64,000 nucleotides of DNA from contig JBBPIG010000003.1 in NCBI GenBank assembly GCA_038040445.1, forward strand, positions 310,001 to 374,000, given 5' to 3'. Origin of the DNA: Acidobacteriota bacterium (lineage in GTDB: Bacteria; Acidobacteriota; Blastocatellia; UBA7656). Below the pieces are notes generated by a model. It was not told the origin of the DNA. It saw only the letters and a list, made by a program, of their open reading frames with translations, and searched no databases. A program made the translations under genes and the position numbers. Below, piece after piece: positions 26,769 through 35,598 of this stretch (positions within the stretch are counted from its first letter, which is position 1; each line of letters opens with the position of its first letter).

Positions 26769-27638
26769 CTACTGACCACAAAGCGGGCCGTACATTTCCG
26801 GCCGCCGGTCGCGATAGAACTGCCAGTGCGTTCGCACTTCTTTGATCTGGTCGAGGTCCAGGTCAGCCACGATCAACTCGTCTTTGTCCTCGCTGCCCTT
26901 AGCCAGTATTCGGCCGTCCGGGTTCGCGAAGTACGATGAACCGAAGAACTCGCCGATGTTCCAGGGCGCTTCCGTGCCCACTCGATTGATCGTCCCAACG
27001 AAGTAGCCGTTGGCTACCGCGTGCGCCCGCTGCTCCAGCTCCCACAAATAATCGGCGTGTCCTTTAGTAGTCGCGGACGGAATGAAAACGATCTCCGCGC
27101 CGTTTAACCCTAAGGCTCGCGCGCCCTCAGGAAAGTGCCGGTCGTAACAGATGTACACTCCGATGCGCGCGTACTTGGTTTCAAAAGTCGGAAAGCCCAG
27201 GTTGCCCGGCGTGAAATAGAACTTCTCCCAGAAGCCCGGCAGACAATGCGGTATGTGAGACTTGCGATACTTGCCGAGATACTTCCCATCAGCATCAATG
27301 ACAGCGGCGGTGTTGTAGTACACGCCGGTCATCTCTTCCTCGTAGATGGGTACGACCATCGCCATTCTGTGCTGACGCGCAATCTCGCACATCAGTTGAG
27401 TCGTCGGTCCATCGGGTATGCGTTCGACCAGATCGTACCAGTGAGGGTTCTGTTCGGCAGGGAAGTAAGGTCCATAGAAAAGCTCCTGGAGGCAGATGAT
27501 CTGCACGCCTTTCTTCGCCGCGTCGTCGATCATCGAGACGTGCTTATCGACCATGGCTTTTTTGATTTTCTCGATTGAGCTTTCGGCTGGTTCTACATTG
27601 GCGGCTTGTATCAGTCCGCATCTGACTATTCTTGGCAT
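26769..27638 (-). CDS. Nitrilase-superfamily amidohydrolase (beta-ureidopropionase/carbamoylputrescinase-like)
   Basis: 289 residues. The catalytic triad is visible: Glu52 in CLQELFYGPYF, Lys126 in LGKYRKSHIPH and Cys164 in YICYDRHFPE. These segments match the N-carbamyl amidase branch (beta-ureidopropionase and N-carbamoylputrescine amidase) rather than true nitrilases. It would hydrolyse an N-carbamoyl amine to amine, CO2 and ammonia. No dihydropyrimidinase gene is next to it, so pyrimidine breakdown is not assured. The lipoprotein gene lies 36 bp upstream. Confidence 0.9.
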   Translation of the reverse strand: MPRIVRCGLIQAANVEPAESSIEKIKKAMVDKHVSMIDDAAKKGVQIICLQELFYGPYFPAEQNPHWYDLVERIPDGPTTQLMCEIARQHRMAMVVPIYEEEMTGVYYNTAAVIDADGKYLGKYRKSHIPHCLPGFWEKFYFTPGNLGFPTFETKYARIGVYICYDRHFPEGARALGLNGAEIVFIPSATTKGHADYLWELEQRAHAVANGYFVGTINRVGTEAPWNIGEFFGSSYFANPDGRILAKGSEDKDELIVADLDLDQIKEVRTHWQFYRDRRPEMYGPLCGQ

Positions 27639-27674
27639 TTTCCGATTTCTCCTATCGTTCGATCACTATGGACC

Positions 27675-28469
27675 TCACCACCTCATCAGTCGATTGATGA
27701 TATCGACTACGGCCGGGTCATCAGGGAAAATCACCGGCGTATCTTTGACGCGCACGGTCCGATCGCCGGCTCGGCGCGCCAGTACGTGGACCGGACAGCC
27801 GCACGCGCTGTAGATGAAAGTCAGGTCGCGCTCCTGACCATCCGGCCAGATGTCCCGCACGGGCAAGTCCCCGGGTTTGACCTTCGCATCGATGATCGAG
27901 TTGGGATTGGCTGAGCCGTCTACGGTCAGCGTGGTCCCTCTTCCATTGTCCAGCAGAATGGTCAGATTCTTGGGCTGAATCGGCTGCGACGTTGGATTGA
28001 TCTTGCCACGCCACAGCGTCTCGCCCGTTCGCTTGAAGACTAGCCATCCAAGACCGGGCTTCTCGCTGCTCACGTGCATCGACATGTGCAGCTTGCCATC
28101 GGGCGTCGGTTCGCCGTACGCATCAAGAACGGCAAACGTGCGGCCTTGACCGTCGTCTGGTTGGTAGCGTCGTTCGACCTGGGTCAACGCTTGCGCGATG
28201 GACGGGACCTTCGGGCCGAAGTCCAGCTCGACCGTAACCATCACGGCTTTAGCTACGTCCATCGTCACCAACTCAGAAGCCGCCTTCGGCTGTTCGGCCA
28301 CTGGCGCCTGCGGTGGAGCAGCAGGACGCGCAGGCGAGGGTTGTGTGGGCGGCTCGCTCTTTGCGCAACCGGAGAGCACTAGCAAAGCCAGGATGGCGGC
28401 GCGCTGCAGCCATCTGCGGGCCGCGGCAGCGTCGGGGTGATTGTCGTTCCTTGCGACTTCGTTTGACAT
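27675..28469 (-). CDS. Predicted lipoprotein of unknown function
   Basis: 264 residues. A long n-region is followed by a hydrophobic stretch and lipobox LVLSGC at about residues 30-35, then a Pro/Ala/Gln-rich linker (35-65). The remainder has no domain I recognise; it contains a C-x-C pair in YSACGCPVHVLAR near the end and is beta-rich. It lies between the nitrilase-family gene and the inverted-repeat element and may be co-transcribed with the former. Confidence 0.75.
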   Translation of the reverse strand: MSNEVARNDNHPDAAAARRWLQRAAILALLVLSGCAKSEPPTQPSPARPAAPPQAPVAEQPKAASELVTMDVAKAVMVTVELDFGPKVPSIAQALTQVERRYQPDDGQGRTFAVLDAYGEPTPDGKLHMSMHVSSEKPGLGWLVFKRTGETLWRGKINPTSQPIQPKNLTILLDNGRGTTLTVDGSANPNSIIDAKVKPGDLPVRDIWPDGQERDLTFIYSACGCPVHVLARRAGDRTVRVKDTPVIFPDDPAVVDIINRLMRW

Positions 28470-28562
28470 TCGAATTCGATCTTTCGGTTATTGCCGAGAT
28501 TTAATTTGATTGAAAGCTAAAAGTAGCAAACGCATTGCTGAAAGGGCAACAGAGGCGGCGGT

Positions 28563-28679
28563 GCGCGTCAGGTTTTCGCGGATCATCTCTGACAGAGACT
28601 ATGAAAACTCCGGGAATACCACCCCACGGCAGTGGGTGGATAGTCTCTGTCAGAGGTGATGCGCGAAAACCTGACGCGC
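28563..28679. repeat. 117-bp palindromic element, nested hairpins
   Basis: A 40-bp left arm starting GCGCGTCAGGTTTTCGCG (28563-28602) pairs with 28640-28679 with two mismatches. Between them a smaller hairpin CCACCCCACGGCAGTGGGTGG lies at 28619-28639. The loop hairpin resembles the CCACCAAC...GTTGGTGG hairpins of the MITE at 22778-23061. It sits in the 28470-28730 intergenic gap, which holds nothing else. Confidence 0.85.
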
Positions 28680-28730
28680 ATCAAGAGGTTGCTAGAGCGA
28701 AGCCTGTACGTCAGCAGATGAAAGCCTCGG

Positions 28731-30044
28731 TCAAATCTCTCGCAGCTTAGTCCACAGCTTCTCGCTCGCCTTTCGAGCCTCGTCGTAAAAATCATCACCA
28801 AGCGCCGAGCATCGATCTCTGATCACGAATCTGCCGTTCACCATCACGCTTTCAACCGCGCTCGAGTTCATCCCAAACAGAAGATGCCACGCGAGATTGC
28901 CGGCAGTCAGCGGCGTAGGCGATTGGTAGTCGAGCACGATCAAGTCGGCGATCGAGCCGGCGCCGAGCGAGCGCAGATCGCCGCCAAACATTTCTGAAGC
29001 CAGGCCTTGATTGTTAGCCAGGACCCGCAGCCAGTCATCGGCGCCAAAGCCTGTGCGAGCGTCGCGGCCTTTGAAGAACGCGAAGTGCGATTCTTCAAAC
29101 ATATCAGCCCCGATTCCGTCGGTGCCCAGCACTACACGCTCGCCGAACTTCGCCACCGGTGCATAGCCGACTTGATTGTTCATATTCGAGCGCGGATTGT
29201 GTGCGAACCACACGCCAGCCGATCGCGCAATCTCGAGGTCCTCGCCGGATAGGTGTATTCCGTGAGCGAGGATGGTTTGACTGTTGAGCGCGCCGTGCTT
29301 CGCAAGCCGTTCGACGACTCCAAGGTCATACCGAGATCGCGCGTCCTCGACGTCACACTTGTCTTCGGCCACGTGAATGTGAAGTCCGGCGTCGAACTCA
29401 CGCATCAGTTCTGCGCAAGCGTCGAGCGATTCGTTCGAAAGAGTGAACGACGCGTGAGCCCCAACCATCGCGCGAAAAAGTGCAGGCGTCGTTTGCGGCG
29501 CCGGCCGGCGGGTCCAGCTCAGGAAATCGCGGTTCTCTTCCAACCCGTGATCGCGCTCCCGAGTGCCGCCGCGATCGGTTACCTCGTAGCAGAGCACGGC
29601 TCGCAGTCCAGCTTTCTCGATAGCCTCTCGCACGATCTGAAGCGAGCCCGTGATATGCGACGGCGAAGCGTGATGATCGAACAAGCAGGTTGTCCCGGCG
29701 CGGGCTGCGTCCATTGCACCGGCCATCGCGCTCCAATAGATTGTTTCTTCATCGAGCGCGCGATCCAGCCGCCACCAGATCAGTTCGAGAGTCTCTTTGA
29801 AGTTCGCGGGTGTTCGTGGCGGCGCGGGCATGCCTCGTGCGAGCGCCGAGTACAGGTGAGTGTGAGCGCAGACCATACCCGGCATCACGAGCTTGCCGTT
29901 CAAGTGAATGATGTCGTCGCCGGGTTGCGACTCAAGCTCGTCGCCGCGCTCCACCACGAGCCCGCCGTCAACTCTGAGGTCACCGCGGCAGACGCTTGGC
30001 GGTCCAAGCGTAATGATACTGGCGGATTTGAACAGGTAGGACAT
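28731..30044 (-). CDS. SsnA-like amidohydrolase (aminohydrolase/chlorohydrolase)
   Basis: 437 residues. VMPGMVCAHTHLYSALARGM has the H-x-H metal pair, AGLHIHVAEDKCDVE and LAHGIHLSGEDLE supply further His residues, and LGTDGIGADMFEE the catalytic Asp. The closest described group is SsnA within the ATZ/TRZ and guanine/cytosine deaminase-like amidohydrolases. In enterobacteria ssnA lies with purine/selenium-dependent hydroxylase genes; none are here. Deamination of a heterocycle is likely. The Uma2 gene lies 18 bp upstream. Confidence 0.87.
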   Translation of the reverse strand: MSYLFKSASIITLGPPSVCRGDLRVDGGLVVERGDELESQPGDDIIHLNGKLVMPGMVCAHTHLYSALARGMPAPPRTPANFKETLELIWWRLDRALDEETIYWSAMAGAMDAARAGTTCLFDHHASPSHITGSLQIVREAIEKAGLRAVLCYEVTDRGGTRERDHGLEENRDFLSWTRRPAPQTTPALFRAMVGAHASFTLSNESLDACAELMREFDAGLHIHVAEDKCDVEDARSRYDLGVVERLAKHGALNSQTILAHGIHLSGEDLEIARSAGVWFAHNPRSNMNNQVGYAPVAKFGERVVLGTDGIGADMFEESHFAFFKGRDARTGFGADDWLRVLANNQGLASEMFGGDLRSLGAGSIADLIVLDYQSPTPLTAGNLAWHLLFGMNSSAVESVMVNGRFVIRDRCSALGDDFYDEARKASEKLWTKLREI

Positions 30045-30062
30045 TTGCAGGCGTGCGTGGAC

Positions 30063-30668
30063 TCAACCTGGATTGACAGGTGGTTCGGGTTCGTCGGCCG
30101 GCCACGGCCGAAGAATAACGTCCTCATAGACGTCTTTGACCGCGATCTCCAGATTCACTGACTCAAGCTCGAAAGAATGCTCGGGTCCGTAGGTTTCGAG
30201 CCACCAGTGGCCATGTTTGTCCAGGCGATAGATTTCAACCCTCATCTCGTGCTGCCCGATCATCACATACTCTCGAAGGCTTGGCAGCTTCTGATAAGCA
30301 AGTAGCTTCTCGCGATGGTCGGTGACGGTTGTCGACGGCGAAGTCACCTCGACTATGAGGGCTGGGCGGGTCTTGGCGTAGCGGCCGGTGTCTTCCGGAT
30401 CGCAGGTCACAAGAACATCGGGGTAATAGAACACGTCCGTAATCTCGATCCTTACCTTCATGTCTGAGATATAAACGCGACAAGGCCCGCCGCGCAAACG
30501 CGATCGAAGCAGGGTCGCGACATTCAACGCAATTGTGTTGTGTTCGTCGCTGGCCCCCGCCATCGCATAGATCTGACCCGCAACGTATTCGTGACGTACA
30601 GCAGCGTCCTCTTCTGCCTCCAGATACTCCTCAACAGAAAGCTTATAGACCGGAACTCGTGAAGCCAT
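30063..30668 (-). CDS. Uma2 family protein (DUF820, predicted nuclease)
   Basis: 201 residues. KLSVEEYLEAEEDAAVRHEY and VAGQIYAMAGAS at the start, DVFYYPDVLVTCD in the middle and RPALIVEVTSPSTTVTDHRE are the Uma2 pattern, with the PD...E-V residues of a PD-(D/E)xK-like core. The family is widespread in cyanobacteria and Acidobacteria and has no firmly assigned role. It precedes the SsnA-like gene closely on the same strand. Confidence 0.9.
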   Translation of the reverse strand: MASRVPVYKLSVEEYLEAEEDAAVRHEYVAGQIYAMAGASDEHNTIALNVATLLRSRLRGGPCRVYISDMKVRIEITDVFYYPDVLVTCDPEDTGRYAKTRPALIVEVTSPSTTVTDHREKLLAYQKLPSLREYVMIGQHEMRVEIYRLDKHGHWWLETYGPEHSFELESVNLEIAVKDVYEDVILRPWPADEPEPPVNPG

Positions 30669-30775
30669 GAACGTCTCCTTGTCAGAGGCCGCACCGCATT
30701 CTGTTCGCGGTTCGCAGGCTCATTATATCGCGTCGAGCTCGCCGTTGCTCAAGAATCAAAGCGCCGCAAGCGGGG

Positions 30776-32026
30776 TTAGCGATCCGACCGCCGTCGCTGC
30801 TCTTCCGCTAATCGGCGGGTCAACTCGTCCAGATCCGGCCGCATTCGCAAGGGCTCCTTAACTGCCCGCCGCGCGGAGTCGATGTCTTTCAGTCCGTTGC
30901 CGGTAAGCATCAGCAATAAGCGTTCGTCTGATCTTAGCGCCCCGCTTTCACACAACTCCATAAAGCCGGCGTAGGCCGCCGCCGCCGCAGGTTCCACGAA
31001 GACACCTGTCTCGCGAGCAAGCTGCGGAATCGCGGCTATGATCTCGTCGTCGCTCACTTTGACGCCCCGTCCTTTCGACTCTCGAATCGCGCGAACCGCC
31101 ATCGTTGCGTCGCGAGGCTTTCCAACGTTTATGCTGTCGGCCATCGTGTGAGCCGGACCTTCTCGCACAATGCCATCGCCGTTTGCCGCGTCCACGATCG
31201 CCGAAGCCGTCTCCGATTGCACGCCGATCATCTGAGGCAGGCGATCGATGAAGCCGATCTGATGGAGATCATTGAATCCCTTCCACAATCCGCTGATGAT
31301 GTTGCCATCGCCGACCGCGACAAACACTTTGTCGGGAACGTCCCAGTTCAACTGCTCCTCGATTTCAAGCGCGGCGGTTTTCTTGCCCTCGCGAGTGAAA
31401 GGGTTGTAGCCGGTGCTGCGTTGATACCAGCCGAACCGCCGCGAAGCCTCGATGCACAAGTCATAAGCCTGATCGTAGCTTCCGTCGATGAGCACGACTC
31501 TCGCGCCGTAGACTTGAAGCTGTGCGATCTTGGCCGCCGGAGCAGAAGCAGGCACAAAGATCACGGATTCCATCCCGACACTGGCGCACATGCCGGCGAG
31601 CGCGCTTCCGGCGTTGCCCGACGAAGCGGTAGTGACGATCGCCGCTCCTGCTTCTTTTGCTTTGACGACGGCCAGCGCACTTGGGCGATCCTTAAACGAC
31701 CCGGTTGGATTGCGGCCGTCGTCTTTGATCAGCAGTTGCCTGATCGCGTAACGCTCGGCTAAATGGGTACAGTCGTAGATCGGAGTCCAACCCACGGTGA
31801 GCGGCGGGATAAAAGATAAATCTTCAATCGGTAAGAGCGCTCGGTAACGCCACATCGTGAAGTTGCGATCATCGGTAAGCCGGGCCTTGGTCAGCAACGC
31901 GCGGACCCGGTCGTAGTCATAAAACACGTCCAGGTTTCCATCGCACGATGCGCAGATATATTCGACCTCACCGACGCGATACTCTCGTCCGCACTCGACG
32001 CACTTCAGTCCTGCAACGTTGCTCAT
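30776..32026 (-). CDS. thrC: Threonine synthase
   Basis: 416 residues. A zinc-ribbon N-terminus (CVECGREYRVGEVEYICASC) precedes the PLP fold, in which NPTGSFKDRPSALAV holds the PLP-binding Lys and SSGNAGSALAG the phosphate-binding loop. The enzyme converts O-phospho-homoserine to threonine. The zinc ribbon and length match the type common in archaea and many bacteria. No other threonine genes adjoin it. The order with the cysteine synthase nearby reflects two PLP fold II enzymes, not one pathway. Confidence 0.93.
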   Translation of the reverse strand: MSNVAGLKCVECGREYRVGEVEYICASCDGNLDVFYDYDRVRALLTKARLTDDRNFTMWRYRALLPIEDLSFIPPLTVGWTPIYDCTHLAERYAIRQLLIKDDGRNPTGSFKDRPSALAVVKAKEAGAAIVTTASSGNAGSALAGMCASVGMESVIFVPASAPAAKIAQLQVYGARVVLIDGSYDQAYDLCIEASRRFGWYQRSTGYNPFTREGKKTAALEIEEQLNWDVPDKVFVAVGDGNIISGLWKGFNDLHQIGFIDRLPQMIGVQSETASAIVDAANGDGIVREGPAHTMADSINVGKPRDATMAVRAIRESKGRGVKVSDDEIIAAIPQLARETGVFVEPAAAAAYAGFMELCESGALRSDERLLLMLTGNGLKDIDSARRAVKEPLRMRPDLDELTRRLAEEQRRRSDR

Positions 32027-32091
32027 CCAGAGACGCTCGCTTGAATCATCTCGACTACTTCGATGTCATTGTCCTTCTTGTGCGACTCGTG

Positions 32092-33738
32092 TTAGTTGGC
32101 GGCGATAAACTTCTTCGCGTGCGCAAGCTCAGGCCTGTCGCTGTCAGCCTTTGCGCATATGGCAGCCAGCTTCAGATAGAACTCCCTGGCTTTTTTGCGA
32201 TCCTTCGCCATCTCGGCCGCGCGCCCCGCGCCGTAGAGTCCGCCGAATCGATTGGGGGACGTGCGAAGCGATGCTTCGTATTCCTTGAGCGCCTCGGCCG
32301 GCCGCGCGAGTTCCAGCAACAGATCGCCGAGCAATTCGCGCGCTGGAAGAACCGCGCCAGGCGTGACCGGATGTTTGTCCGTCGAGTCTTCCAACTCCGC
32401 GGCCGCTCGCATGCTTCTCACCGCGTCTTCGTTTCTGGATTCCGCTCTTGCGATCCAGGCTTCAGCAGCTAGTTTCTGAATCTCCACTTGCGTCGGCCAG
32501 TAAGGGTCCTTTGAAGCGATCAGCTTCTGGCGAAGCGCTTCGAGCCGCTCAGCGTCCTTGCGTGCCGAGGCGGCATCGCCGCTTCGGGCCGAACCGATCG
32601 CTCGGCTGAAGATGGCGATAGCCTCTGCATGGGGGAAACGATTCCACGGAAAGCTTGCCGGATAGAGCGTGAGGCGCGCGGCGTCCGCCCACCGGCCTCG
32701 CTCGAGCGCGTAACGAGCAGGCGCTGCTGCGAATGAATAGGCCGCGGCGATGACGTAGTCGTCAAGCTTGTCCATCGTCTTCATCTCATCCAGGACCTGT
32801 TGCGCCTTCCGGTCCTGCGCGCCCTGCAGATACGCGTACATCAGATAGTCCATCGCGTGGAGCTGATCGAACGAGCCGGCTCCAGGGTGCGTCTTCGCTA
32901 CCAGACGACGGGCTGCGTCGGCTGACGTCAAATTCGATTGGATTGACTCCGGCCAAAGCCCCAGCCTTGTGAAGATGTGCGACGGCATGTGAAGCGCGTG
33001 AGGAGAAGAAGGCGCGATCTTCGAATAGCTGAGCGCGGCCGGCAACGCCATGCTTGCAAGCTCTGGAAAGTCGTAGCTGTGAATAATATAGTGGGCGATG
33101 CCCGGATGTTCTGGCTGCTTCTTGAGTACGCTGTTCAGGATTTCAGCCGCGCGCTTCTGCTTTGAGAAGGTCTTGTCGACCGGGCGCGAGCTTGCCGTCC
33201 CCAACATCGAAAGGGCGTAGAAGACTGCGCCCTCCAGGTCATCGGGGTAGCGCGCGAACACCTGTTCCATCGCTTTCTCATACGCCATCGTGCGAGTCGC
33301 ATGGTCGACTTTATCGTAGTCCTTATAGAAGGCGTCGATTGCCGCAAGGTAGTCGCGCTCGCGCTCGGTCCCGACGTTCATCGACTTTGCCTTCTCTAAC
33401 GCGGCAGATGCCTTCTTCAACTCGGCCGGGGTGGGAGGCGCCCAGAGCGGATGATTCTGAGTCATCGCAATGCCCCAGTAAGCCATCGCGCAGCCAGGAT
33501 CGGTGGTCAGGACCTCGGTGAACGCCTTCCCCGCCTGCTCGTAGCCAAACGAGTGAAGCAGCGCTGCCGCGCGGTTGAATTGGTTCCCGACGCGCGGCGA
33601 GCAAGAGGTTCGGAAGTTAACTTTGCCAATCTTCTCGCCGGCGTCGTGATGATGTTGATGGTCGTCCTGCGCTCGGGCGGTTACCGACACGAAGAAAACA
33701 AAGAACGTGGTAGTAGTTAGCAGGTGAAGTCTTTTCAT
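32092..33738 (-). CDS. Secreted TPR-repeat protein
   Basis: 548 residues. The signal peptide MKRLHLLTTTTFFVFFVSVTARA is followed by a His-rich stretch (DDHQHHHDAG) that may bind metal, then helical repeats with TPR spacing: FNRAAALLHSFGYEQAGKAF near 55-75, later YDFPELASMALPAAL and a final pair of TPRs at about 470-530. It resembles uncharacterised Acidobacteria proteins annotated only as tetratricopeptide repeat. GAGG lies upstream of the ATG. Function unknown; periplasmic or outer-surface location is likely. Confidence 0.8.
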   Translation of the reverse strand: MKRLHLLTTTTFFVFFVSVTARAQDDHQHHHDAGEKIGKVNFRTSCSPRVGNQFNRAAALLHSFGYEQAGKAFTEVLTTDPGCAMAYWGIAMTQNHPLWAPPTPAELKKASAALEKAKSMNVGTERERDYLAAIDAFYKDYDKVDHATRTMAYEKAMEQVFARYPDDLEGAVFYALSMLGTASSRPVDKTFSKQKRAAEILNSVLKKQPEHPGIAHYIIHSYDFPELASMALPAALSYSKIAPSSPHALHMPSHIFTRLGLWPESIQSNLTSADAARRLVAKTHPGAGSFDQLHAMDYLMYAYLQGAQDRKAQQVLDEMKTMDKLDDYVIAAAYSFAAAPARYALERGRWADAARLTLYPASFPWNRFPHAEAIAIFSRAIGSARSGDAASARKDAERLEALRQKLIASKDPYWPTQVEIQKLAAEAWIARAESRNEDAVRSMRAAAELEDSTDKHPVTPGAVLPARELLGDLLLELARPAEALKEYEASLRTSPNRFGGLYGAGRAAEMAKDRKKAREFYLKLAAICAKADSDRPELAHAKKFIAAN

Positions 33739-33828
33739 GGTGATACCTCGATTTCTCTTTTTAAAGCAAAGGGTCGTTGAATACTATCGTAAAGCTCGAC
33801 GCTTCGGGCAAGCCTCGGCGCGTGTGTT

Positions 33829-34284
33829 CTAACCGCCCTTTCGCTTGCGCGCCTCGGCTTCATCCAGCCATCCACGCTTCAGCCCTTCGGCCGGCGCGCT
33901 CGACAGGTAAGGCTTGATGTCGAGGATTGGCGTGCCGTCAAGCATGTCAACGCCCCGAACATACAGGCGCGGACCTTCGCGGCGGATCAATTCAACAACC
34001 GTCAGGCCGATCGGGTTGGGCCTGTACGGCGATCGAGTTGCGAACACCCCGTGCGGCCGGTTGTCGGTTGGCGGCGTGCCGAGCAGCGAGGAGCCCTCCG
34101 CTTGATGAAACACCCAGATTATGAACAGGTGCGAGAAGCCTTCGATGTCAGTCAGGCCCAGCTCGAAGTCAGGAAGTATTTCGAGCACGCCTTCGGCTTC
34201 GTGTTTTGCTCCGCAGCCTTTTGGGATCTGAGAGGTTTCAGAGTAAGGGCTGCGAACGAATCCGATGGGTTGCATTTCGAACAT
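33829..34284 (-). CDS. trmO: tRNA N6-methyltransferase TrmO (TsaA-like)
   Basis: 151 residues. PIGFVRSPYSETSQIPKG at the N-terminus and ATRSPYRPNPIGLTVVELIR in the middle are the TsaA/TrmO signatures, with MLDGTPILDIKPYL near the end. TrmO methylates the N6-threonylcarbamoyl group of A37 in some tRNAs using SAM through a beta-barrel fold. The short version lacks a C-terminal extension found in E. coli. Confidence 0.9.
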   Translation of the reverse strand: MFEMQPIGFVRSPYSETSQIPKGCGAKHEAEGVLEILPDFELGLTDIEGFSHLFIIWVFHQAEGSSLLGTPPTDNRPHGVFATRSPYRPNPIGLTVVELIRREGPRLYVRGVDMLDGTPILDIKPYLSSAPAEGLKRGWLDEAEARKRKGG

Positions 34285-34372
34285 TTCGTTATGAGTGCCG
34301 CCTTTAGCCAGGTGGGATATTCTTGATTCGGAATGAGCTCCGCCAGTAGCGGTGCTCTGAACTCAAACCTCG

Positions 34373-35416
34373 CTAGTCGATTATCTCCCAAGACCCTTGA
34401 TACTTGTCGAGTTGTACCCGCGTGTACTCATCAATCGGGTGTTCGCGCTCGGGCGACACGACGTGCTTGGGCGAACCGCACAGCTCAGTCGAGAAGTAGC
34501 GCTGTCCCGAGTCGCAGATCATCGTAACGATTCGTTTCATCTTTGGATGACGGTTTGCAAGCTTGATCGCGGCGACGACATTTGCGCCGGACGAAATGCC
34601 GCAGAAGATCCCTTCCTCTTTAGCCAGCCGTCTGGCCATCTCAATCGCTTCATCCGACTTGATGGTCACTATTCCGTCGAGCAGGCTCAGATCGAGATCG
34701 CGCGGAACAAAGCCGTCGCCGATTCCTTCGATCTTGTGTTCGCCCCATTCGCGGCGCGACAGCAGCGGGCATTCCGCGGGCTCGCCGGCATAGAGCTTGA
34801 CCTTCTTTTTTTTCTTGCGCAGATATCGGCCGATGCCGGTCAACTGCCCGCCGGTTCCTTGCGTTCCGACGTATGCGTCAATCTTTCCTCGGGTCTGTTC
34901 CCAGATTTCGGGGCCGGTCGTTTTGTAGTGAGCCTTGATATTGTCGGGGTTGTCGAACTGCGAAGGAACCCAGTACTTCTCGGGTTCGAGTTCTCGAATG
35001 CGCTCAAGCTTTTGAAGCGCGAGGTCAACGTCAGACTCGCCGCCCGGCGTGTAGACCATCTGCGTGCCGTAGGCGATGTCCATTTTTTTGCGTTCCTCGC
35101 TCATGCCTTCGGGCATAACGATGATGCAGGGGTAGCCTTTCACCGCGGCGACGAATGAGCAAGCAATACCGGCATTGCCCGTTGAGCATTCGAGGATGGT
35201 CATCCCGGGTTTAAGGTGGCCTCGCGCCTCGGCTTTCTCGATCATGTTCAGATAGATTCGGTCCTTGAGCGAGCCCGATGGGCTGAAGTATTCGAGCTTG
35301 ACGAGAATCTCGGGGGCAACGTCTTTAGTGACGCGGTTGAGGCGAACGAGAGGCGTATTGCCTATTGCTTGAAGTATTGATTTGGAATGTTTTCGTTGAC
35401 GGTCCCATGTGAGCAT
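34373..35416 (-). CDS. Cysteine synthase family PLP enzyme
   Basis: 347 residues. QAIGNTPLVRLNRV opens the fold; the PLP Lys51 lies in SPSGSLKDR, STGNAGIACSFVA binds the substrate carboxylate, GTQGTGGQLTG is the phosphate loop and GISSGANVVAA follows. It belongs to the O-acetylserine sulfhydrylase/cystathionine beta-synthase group; the absence of a CBS domain and the short length fit a cysteine synthase. The ATG has AAGG 8 bp upstream. O-acetylserine versus O-phosphoserine use cannot be decided. Confidence 0.88.
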   Translation of the reverse strand: MLTWDRQRKHSKSILQAIGNTPLVRLNRVTKDVAPEILVKLEYFSPSGSLKDRIYLNMIEKAEARGHLKPGMTILECSTGNAGIACSFVAAVKGYPCIIVMPEGMSEERKKMDIAYGTQMVYTPGGESDVDLALQKLERIRELEPEKYWVPSQFDNPDNIKAHYKTTGPEIWEQTRGKIDAYVGTQGTGGQLTGIGRYLRKKKKKVKLYAGEPAECPLLSRREWGEHKIEGIGDGFVPRDLDLSLLDGIVTIKSDEAIEMARRLAKEEGIFCGISSGANVVAAIKLANRHPKMKRIVTMICDSGQRYFSTELCGSPKHVVSPEREHPIDEYTRVQLDKYQGSWEIID

Positions 35417-35598
35417 ATGAAGCCTTCAGGAGTCCTTTCTCTCTTCTTGTGGAACTGGGCGCTACTTTAGCAGAGTGGTCAACCCGAGGACAAACGCAAG
35501 GAGGAAAGGCGTCGTAGTCTGCACCAACTTGAGTTAAACTGTGCGCCGAGCGATTCCTAACAACACAAGCCTGCTCAATAACGTGAGATAGGAACGGG

